Part shown: positions 58,830-64,000 of the stretch, piece after piece
Layout of the letters: every line of letters begins with the position of its first letter
Position numbering within the stretch: position 1 is the stretch's first letter
Assembly: GCF_029846175.1 (NCBI RefSeq)
Contig: NZ_JARWAC010000009.1
Coordinates: 372,001 to 436,000 of the forward strand
DNA: 64,000 nucleotides
Reading direction: 5' to 3'
Origin: Sphaerisporangium sp. TRM90804
GTDB taxonomy: Bacteria > Actinomycetota > Actinomycetes > Streptosporangiales > Streptosporangiaceae
Position numbers and translations under genes: made by a program
Notes under the pieces: generated by a model
Told to the model about the DNA's origin: nothing
Seen by the model: only the letters and a program-made list of their open reading frames with translations
Database searches by the model: none

Positions 58830-61435
58830 CACAGCGTCCTCGGGCGGACGGCGTTGGCGCGGCCGATGAGGGCGTGCCGGTCCTCGGTCGTGCCGGCCGA
58901 CCTGGCCAGGGCCCGGTAGACCCGCTCCAGCTCGCCGCGCACGCCGCGCTCGCTGAGCGGGGTGCCGAGCAGCGTGCCGCCGTTCCCCTGCGCCGCCTGG
59001 CCGGTGACGAACCTGGCCAGCGCGCTCTCCAGCACCTCCGAGGCCAGGCCGTCGCGGTCGCGGGAGTCCAGCCTCAGGCCGCGCAGCCGCTCGCCGGCGG
59101 CGATCAGCTCCGGCTCGGCGGGCGCCTGCCCGCGCACGGTGACCGCTACGGCGGCGACCTGCGCGGCGGTGCGGTGGATGGAGGTGGGCGGCACCTCGTC
59201 CAGGGCGCGGACGGCGCCGGCCCGCTCGCCCTGGGCCAGCAGGATGCGCGCCAGGCCGAAGCAGGCGCCGGCGTAGGAGCGGTCGGTCTGCCAGATGGCC
59301 GCGTAGTGCCGCGCGGCCTCGGGACCGGCACCGGCCGCCTCCAGCGCGAACGCCAGCGCGAGCCGGGGCGCGGCCTCGCCGGGGAACCAGGAGTAGAGCC
59401 CGTCGAAGAAGCGCACGGCCATGCCGGCGTCCCCGGAGGCCAGTTCGGCGACGCCGCGGTACCACCACAGCCGCCAGTCGCCCGGCAGGTCCCTGGCCGC
59501 GGCGGCGTACAGCTCGTCGGGGACGGGGCGGCCCAGCTCGCTCAGCACGCGGATGCGGGCCAGGAGCGTCTCGGGCGTGGACGGCGCCGACTCCAGCACC
59601 GCGATCAGCTCGTCGGGGCTGCCGGAGGTGAGCCCGGCCAGGAAGCCGGCGGCCGGGTCGAGCGGGTCGACCAGCGGTACCGGCAGCGCCGAGGCGGCGT
59701 CCAGGCGCTCCAGGGGCCCGAACACCTGGCCGCTGGTGAGGGGTGCCAGCTCGGTGCCCACCGCCGCCCTCTCAGGCCCGAACACCCCCGACTGCGCGGG
59801 GTGAGGCGCGGCCTCCTCCTGGGCCCTGGTCTCCCGCAGGACGCCGACGAGCTGCTCGGACATCTCCGAGGCGCTCTGGAAGCGCCGCGTGGGGTCGGCG
59901 TCGGTCGCGCGCTGCAGGAACCGGTGGAAGGACTCCAACGCCGGCCCGGGGTCGGGCAGCGGGGCGGCGGCGCCGCCCGCGGACGGGCTGAAGGGGAAGG
60001 CGAGCACCGCGAGCGTGCGCCCGACGGTGTACAGGTCGGAGGCGATCGAGGTGCCGTGGGTGGCGATCTCGGGCGCCTGGTAGCCGATGGTGCCGTAGAT
60101 CGCGCTGTCGTTGTCGTCGAGCCGGCGCACCGCGCCCAGGTCGATCAGCTTGAGCTGCTCCTCCACCTGGATCACGTTGGCGGGCTTGAGGTCGCAGTAG
60201 AGCATGCCGCGGTCGTGCAGGTAGCCGAAGGCGCTGAGGATCTCCAGCCCGTACGCCATCACCTGGGACGGCGGGAGCGCCTGGCGGTTGTCGCTCTCGC
60301 GGAGGCGGTGGCGCACCAGGTCCTGCAGGGACTGGCCGCCGACGTACTCCATGACGATGTAGCCGACCAGCGTCCCGGTGACCGGGTCGGGGTGGTTCAC
60401 GAAGTTGAAGATCTTGACGATGTTGGGGTGGTCCATCGCCGTGAGGAACCGGCGCTCGGCCTCGGCGGCGGCGAGCGCCTCGGTGTCGCCGGTGTCCAGC
60501 AGGCCCTTCATGACCACCCAGCGGCCGTCGAGGTTGCGGTCGGCGGCCAGGTAGATCCAGCCCAGGCCGCCGTGCGCGAGGCAGCCCTTGACCTCGTACT
60601 GCCGCGCGACCAGGTCGCCCGCGCCGAGCTTGGGGGTGAAGGAGAACCGGTGGGCGCAGTGCGGGCAGAAGCCCTCGGCGCGGCCGGGGTTGCCGTCGCG
60701 ACGGCGGCCGACCGGCTTGCCGCAGTCGGGGTTGCCGCAGAAGCGCCGCTCCTCGGGCACCACGGGGTCGCGCAGGACGACCGCCGAGGGGTCGCGGTAG
60801 GGCACCGGGGGGACCTCGACCAGGCCCATGCCGAGCATGCCCCGGCGCGAGCGGCTGCTGGTGCGCCGCGACCCGGTCATCTGGCTCGGGGTGGAGCCGG
60901 TGGAGCCGGTGGGGGCGGTGCCCGGGACGCCGATGGACGGCCGGGTCATCCCGCCGGGCGGCGGCGCCCACCCGGACGCCTGCGGGGGCGGGGCCGCCGA
61001 GCCGGAGGGCCACGCCGTCCCGGGGCGGCCGGCGGACTGCGGCGGCGCGGCGCCGGGGGGCGGCGGGGAGCCGCCCGCGGCCGAGGGCCAGGCGGTGACC
61101 GGCCGTCCGGAGGCGCCCGTGCCCACGCGGTTGCCGGGCGCGCCGGGCGGTACCGCGCCGGGGTCGCCGGGCCGCACGGCGCCGGGCGGCGCGATCGGCG
61201 GCGCGGCCGGGAACGCGTGGGCGGGCGCGGCGCCGCCCGAGGCGCCCGGCCCGTACGGGGACGGCGCCCCGTGCGGGGACGGCGGACCGTGCGGAGACGG
61301 CGGACCGGACGGCGGCGGCGCGCCGGGCCCACCGGACGGCACCGGGGAGGGCCGGGACACCGGCGCCATCCCGCAGGCGTCGCAGTATCCGTCCACGACG
61401 GTCCCGGTGCACCCGGGCTGGTCGCATCTGGTCAT
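58826..61435 (-). CDS. pknG: PknG-type serine/threonine protein kinase
   Basis: 869 residues (mycobacterial PknG about 750). Residues 1-22 hold an extra zinc ribbon (Cys4, 9, 18, 21), then a Pro/Gly-rich linker to about 190. The PknG rubredoxin-like site follows (Cys233, 238, 257, 260; CGKPVGRR), and the kinase domain begins QYEVKGCLAHGGLGWIYLA with Lys310 (VVMKGL), catalytic YCDLKPAN with Asp415 and the PknG-specific LIDLGAV. TPR-like repeats fill the C-terminal 270 residues. Soluble kinase known to control glutamate metabolism and redox balance. ATGA overlap with the coiled-coil gene and GTGA overlap with the phosphatase. Confidence 0.95.
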   Translation of the reverse strand: MTRCDQPGCTGTVVDGYCDACGMAPVSRPSPVPSGGPGAPPPSGPPSPHGPPSPHGAPSPYGPGASGGAAPAHAFPAAPPIAPPGAVRPGDPGAVPPGAPGNRVGTGASGRPVTAWPSAAGGSPPPPGAAPPQSAGRPGTAWPSGSAAPPPQASGWAPPPGGMTRPSIGVPGTAPTGSTGSTPSQMTGSRRTSSRSRRGMLGMGLVEVPPVPYRDPSAVVLRDPVVPEERRFCGNPDCGKPVGRRRDGNPGRAEGFCPHCAHRFSFTPKLGAGDLVARQYEVKGCLAHGGLGWIYLAADRNLDGRWVVMKGLLDTGDTEALAAAEAERRFLTAMDHPNIVKIFNFVNHPDPVTGTLVGYIVMEYVGGQSLQDLVRHRLRESDNRQALPPSQVMAYGLEILSAFGYLHDRGMLYCDLKPANVIQVEEQLKLIDLGAVRRLDDNDSAIYGTIGYQAPEIATHGTSIASDLYTVGRTLAVLAFPFSPSAGGAAAPLPDPGPALESFHRFLQRATDADPTRRFQSASEMSEQLVGVLRETRAQEEAAPHPAQSGVFGPERAAVGTELAPLTSGQVFGPLERLDAASALPVPLVDPLDPAAGFLAGLTSGSPDELIAVLESAPSTPETLLARIRVLSELGRPVPDELYAAAARDLPGDWRLWWYRGVAELASGDAGMAVRFFDGLYSWFPGEAAPRLALAFALEAAGAGPEAARHYAAIWQTDRSYAGACFGLARILLAQGERAGAVRALDEVPPTSIHRTAAQVAAVAVTVRGQAPAEPELIAAGERLRGLRLDSRDRDGLASEVLESALARFVTGQAAQGNGGTLLGTPLSERGVRGELERVYRALARSAGTTEDRHALIGRANAVRPRTLW

Positions 61436-62598
61436 CCGGCCGCTCCGATCCGAGTGATGGCCCGCTGGTACTCGGCGACGGCGACGGTCGCCCGCCGCAG
61501 GTCGCACGGCGCGGTCCACAGCAGGTCGCGGGCCGTGCCGTAGAGGCCGGCGAGCGCGACGTCCTCCGCGTGGCCCAGGCGGACGGCCTTGGCCTGGTAG
61601 GCCGACAGCCGCCCGCGAAGCTCGTCGCGCCGGTCGATGAGGCCGCCGATCGACCCGGTGACGCCGTCGGCGCGCGACAGCGCGTCCAGCACGGCGCGTT
61701 CGAGCTCCGCCAGGCGCTCGGCCAGCTCCAGCCAGCGGCCCTCCGCCGAGCCGAGCGCGGCGAGCCGGTCGCGCAGCGCGGCGGCCTGGTCGGGCAGGCG
61801 GGGCAGCGACGGCGAGGCGATCTTGGCCAGGACGACGTCCCGGACGCGTCGCGCCTCCTCCTCGGCGGCGGCGACCTCGGCGACGCGCTCGCCGAGCAGG
61901 CGGGCGCGCTCGGCGTACTCCTCACGCAACCGGGCGGCCCGCTCAAGCGCGCCGAGGCGGGCGGCCAGGGCCGAGGCGGCGGCGTCCAGTTCCTCCCCCA
62001 GCCCGGGGGCGCCGAGCGGGTCGGAGGTGGCGGCGGCGCGCAGCCGGTCGAGCCGTTCGCCGAGGCGGTCGAGCTCGGCGTCGGCGGCGCCGAGGTCGTC
62101 GGCCAGGACGCGGGCCGCGCGGCGGGCGGCGTCGGCCTCCTCCAGCCGGGGCAGCAGGGTGCCCCAGGCGGCGTCCACGGCGGCGACGGTCTCGGCGACC
62201 TCGCGGTAGGCCCGGTCCATGCGGGCCATGACGGTGTCCAGGGTGATCCACTCGCCGGGCGTGCGCAGCAGGGAGCGTTTCTCCACGGGCACGTCCCCGG
62301 GCTCCAGCTCCACCGAGGAGCCGGCGAGCAGGTCGCTCAGCGCGGCCAGGTCGGGCTTGGACGCGGCGCGCAGCTCCAGGGCGCGGTCGAGCACCCGGCG
62401 GTAGGCGTCGAACAGCCACCACAGGGTGACGGAGGTGGCCTCGGCGCGCGCCCAGCGTCGCCCGGTCTCGCCCGCGGGCGTCATCCCGGCCAGCAGGCGG
62501 CGGCTCGGGTGGTCGTCGAGGTCGAGCAGGTCGCCGGCGATGCGGTCGCGTTCGGCAACGCGCCGGCTCAGGGCGTGGTCGATCCCCTCCAGGCTCAT
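61432..62598 (-). CDS. Coiled-coil protein of the PknG operon
   Basis: 388 residues from ATG 62598; the frame is open upstream but that part is AT-richer and not protein-like. Nearly all helical with long heptad stretches (ADAELDRLGERLDRLRAA, AEVAAAEEEARRVRDVV, LELAERLAELERAVLDALSRADG). No known domain. It starts the operon and overlaps pknG by ATGA, suggesting a scaffold or partner of the kinase. Confidence 0.75.
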   Translation of the reverse strand: MSLEGIDHALSRRVAERDRIAGDLLDLDDHPSRRLLAGMTPAGETGRRWARAEATSVTLWWLFDAYRRVLDRALELRAASKPDLAALSDLLAGSSVELEPGDVPVEKRSLLRTPGEWITLDTVMARMDRAYREVAETVAAVDAAWGTLLPRLEEADAARRAARVLADDLGAADAELDRLGERLDRLRAAATSDPLGAPGLGEELDAAASALAARLGALERAARLREEYAERARLLGERVAEVAAAEEEARRVRDVVLAKIASPSLPRLPDQAAALRDRLAALGSAEGRWLELAERLAELERAVLDALSRADGVTGSIGGLIDRRDELRGRLSAYQAKAVRLGHAEDVALAGLYGTARDLLWTAPCDLRRATVAVAEYQRAITRIGAAG

Positions 62599-62827
62599 GG
62601 GCGGCCCCGGGGCCCCGCGCGTGTTCAACGCTCCCCGCCTCCCCCGGCATGGAACGACCTGTCCCTCTCCATACTCATTCTTTCCATAATTCGGGCAGAC
62701 GCGTGCCCAGAGAGGAACCGGCGAAGGCGGGTATTCGATCACATGACGATCACGCCGCAGTCACGGCGTGGCCCCCGGGGCCCGTGAGCGGCCGGGGGCG
62801 GGGGTGCCAGGCGCGGCGCCGGCGCGG

Positions 62828-63040
62828 TCAGCGGGTGACGAGCCAGTTCCAGATGCTCCTCACGACGTCGAAGCCGACCTCGCCCACGACGCCGAGGACG
62901 CGCGCCACCGCGGCCCTGATCAGGTGTTCGATGGCGGTCTCGTCGCGGTACTGCACCGCGTAGTCGAATCGGGTGAGGTACTCGGCGGTTCCCCGCCGCG
63001 CGGCCTCGACCGCGCGGCGGATGTCCTCGTCCTCGATCAT
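62828..63040 (-). CDS. Small 70-residue protein next to GTPase
   Basis: ATG 63040 preceded by GAGGA; the upstream frame is not protein-like. The sequence (MIEDEDIRRAVEAARRGTAEYL ... GFDVVRSIWNWLV) is helical with an aromatic C-terminal helix. No family known. It lies 66 bp after the GTPase stop and is probably co-transcribed with it. The 229-bp gap to the coiled-coil gene contains an AT-rich patch near 62665-62700 that may hold the pknG operon promoter. Confidence 0.55.
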   Translation of the reverse strand: MIEDEDIRRAVEAARRGTAEYLTRFDYAVQYRDETAIEHLIRAAVARVLGVVGEVGFDVVRSIWNWLVTR

Positions 63041-63105
63041 GGTGGGGTCCTCGCATCCGGGGGTTCGTCGGTACCCGAGGTGTCGGCGGCCGGGCCGCGG
63101 CCGGT

Positions 63106-64000
63106 TCAGAAGGGGAAGCGGGTGAGGTCGAAGGCGTTCACCCCGCGCACGCCGTCCCACACCACGAAGTTGCCGTACTCGCGCATGGTCTCGACCGGGA
63201 CGCCGCCGAGCCCGGCGACGTCGTCCAGGAGCCGCTCGAACCGGAAGATCGCCGTGGGCCCCAGCTTGTTCACCACGCTGAGCATCAGCGGCACGAGGTT
63301 GAAGCGGAACAGCGCCGAGCAGGGCAGGACACGGTGGTTGTCGCGCAGCCGGGAGAACACCTCGGCGTGCTCGGGGTGGGCCGCGGAGTAGGCGTCACAG
63401 GCCTCCTGGGAGAAGTGGCCCCGGTAGCGGACCGTGTGCGCGTCGCAGTCGAGCCGGTCGTCGCGGAGCGTGAACTCCCCGCTGTTGTAGGTGGCGGCGC
63501 CGAGCAGGTCGCCCCAGGGCCGGACGAAGACCTGCTCGAAGTGGACGGCCTTGCGCTCCAGCCGGGCGGCCAGCGGCGCGCTGGGCACGAACGAGCCGCG
63601 CGGGCCGCGCATGTCGTAGATCCACGGGGGCGGGGTGAGGGTGTCGGCCTTGGTGAGGACGACGGTGAGCCTGCCCAGCACCTGGGCCCGCGCCCGTGGC
63701 CCTGCCTGCGCGAGCAGCCGGTCCAGGCACGCGGCGTCGTAGGCGACCGAGCGGCTGTCGGCGTGGATGGCCCAGATGACGACGTCGCACTCGGCGAGCT
63801 TCTCCAGGTAAACGGCCGAGTGCTCCAGGTCCGCGGCGGCGGATTCCCCTATTCCGGGCATATCCCAAAATGTCACTAAATGGTCGGAGTTACCGGGCAC
63901 AGTGATGGCCCGGGGTTCACGCGTGACCGGTTTCCCGTCCCCCACGGGCAGCCGCGTGCCGAACAGAACGTTGAGCAACGAGGACTTTCCCACCCCCGTC
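63106..64000 (-). CDS. P-loop GTPase, 5' end outside window
   Basis: The frame runs off the right end of the window; 298 codons are visible. It begins in the P-loop (TGVGKSS, bases 63999 downward), then the G3 motif DMPGIGES and the G4 motif TKAD, as in Era/dynamin-like and HSR1-related 50S ribosome-binding GTPases. The C-terminal 150 residues are unfamiliar, with strands and helices and no membrane segment. Its role is unknown; it could belong to the same transcription unit as the PknG genes further downstream. Confidence 0.8.
   Translation of the reverse strand, partial: TGVGKSSLLNVLFGTRLPVGDGKPVTREPRAITVPGNSDHLVTFWDMPGIGESAAADLEHSAVYLEKLAECDVVIWAIHADSRSVAYDAACLDRLLAQAGPRARAQVLGRLTVVLTKADTLTPPPWIYDMRGPRGSFVPSAPLAARLERKAVHFEQVFVRPWGDLLGAATYNSGEFTLRDDRLDCDAHTVRYRGHFSQEACDAYSAAHPEHAEVFSRLRDNHRVLPCSALFRFNLVPLMLSVVNKLGPTAIFRFERLLDDVAGLGGVPVETMREYGNFVVWDGVRGVNAFDLTRFPF

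Overview
This window is very GC-rich, densely coded actinomycete DNA. The gene content fits a filamentous actinobacterium, most likely order Streptosporangiales (inference): a complete ergothioneine block (egtA-egtB-egtC-egtD), a PknG/GlnX/GlnH signalling locus, an F420-type luciferase-like oxidoreductase, a DinB/DUF664 protein, fused isobutyryl-CoA mutase IcmF, ModBC, many GTG starts and many 4-base ATGA/GTGA start-stop overlaps. No tRNA, rRNA, insertion sequence, phage or CRISPR array was recognised.

Layout. 1-4.9 kb: an operon that begins outside the window and encodes a helical protein, a PD-(D/E)XK nuclease with a cysteine cluster, an unknown protein with a C-terminal barrel-like domain, and a compact SF1 helicase. 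Two tiny ORFs with good ribosome sites sit exactly between the later genes. 4.9-12.5 kb: MetE-like methyltransferase, small membrane protein, Ppx phosphatase, a DHA2 drug exporter divergent from its TetR repressor with two clear operators, an orphan CHASE3 histidine kinase and a DinB protein. 12.6-20.4 kb: three small genes divergent from icmF, a DUF1206 membrane protein, and a regulator-modB-modC set without modA. 20.6-31.4 kb: orphan histidine kinase, stand-alone LanC-like cyclase, eIF2B-type isomerase plus nucleoside hydrolase, LLM oxidoreductase, zinc alcohol/formaldehyde dehydrogenase, HAD protein, secreted glycerophosphodiesterase and a secreted protein. 31.9-36.8 kb: ergothioneine genes. 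36.8-38.2 kb: a poor, repeat-bearing stretch with a possible gene remnant. 38.2-46.7 kb: TetR-like/TPR regulator, MerR regulator with a membrane protein, NmrA-type oxidoreductase, and a FUSC-type transporter, with several tandem-repeat tracts. 46.7-53.2 kb: a three-subunit molybdenum aldehyde/xanthine oxidoreductase (PaoABC type) and a tryptophan-to-kynurenine set (tryptophan 2,3-dioxygenase, Lrp regulator, HGGxW kynurenine-formamidase-like hydrolase fused to a degenerate dehydroquinase-like domain). 53.5-64 kb: an extended PknG locus on the minus strand running coiled-coil protein, PknG, PP2C phosphatase, VWA protein, FHA protein, GlnX-like sensor and GlnH-like lipoprotein, preceded by a GTPase cut by the window edge.

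How it works together. The last operon looks like one signalling pathway: amino-acid sensing outside (GlnH), transmembrane relay (GlnX), kinase (PknG), phosphatase (PP2C) and a phosphothreonine reader (FHA), with zinc ribbons shared by three members. The modBC genes could feed molybdenum to the molybdopterin enzyme at 46.7-50.4 kb. A feature that recurs across the window is in-frame tandem-repeat expansion inside otherwise conserved proteins (EgtC, FUSC transporter, membrane protein at 40.6 kb, and a repeat-poor low-complexity insert in the nucleoside hydrolase).

The best candidates for something undescribed are the nuclease-helicase operon at the left end, with its small-ORF relays, and the extended PknG locus at the right end.
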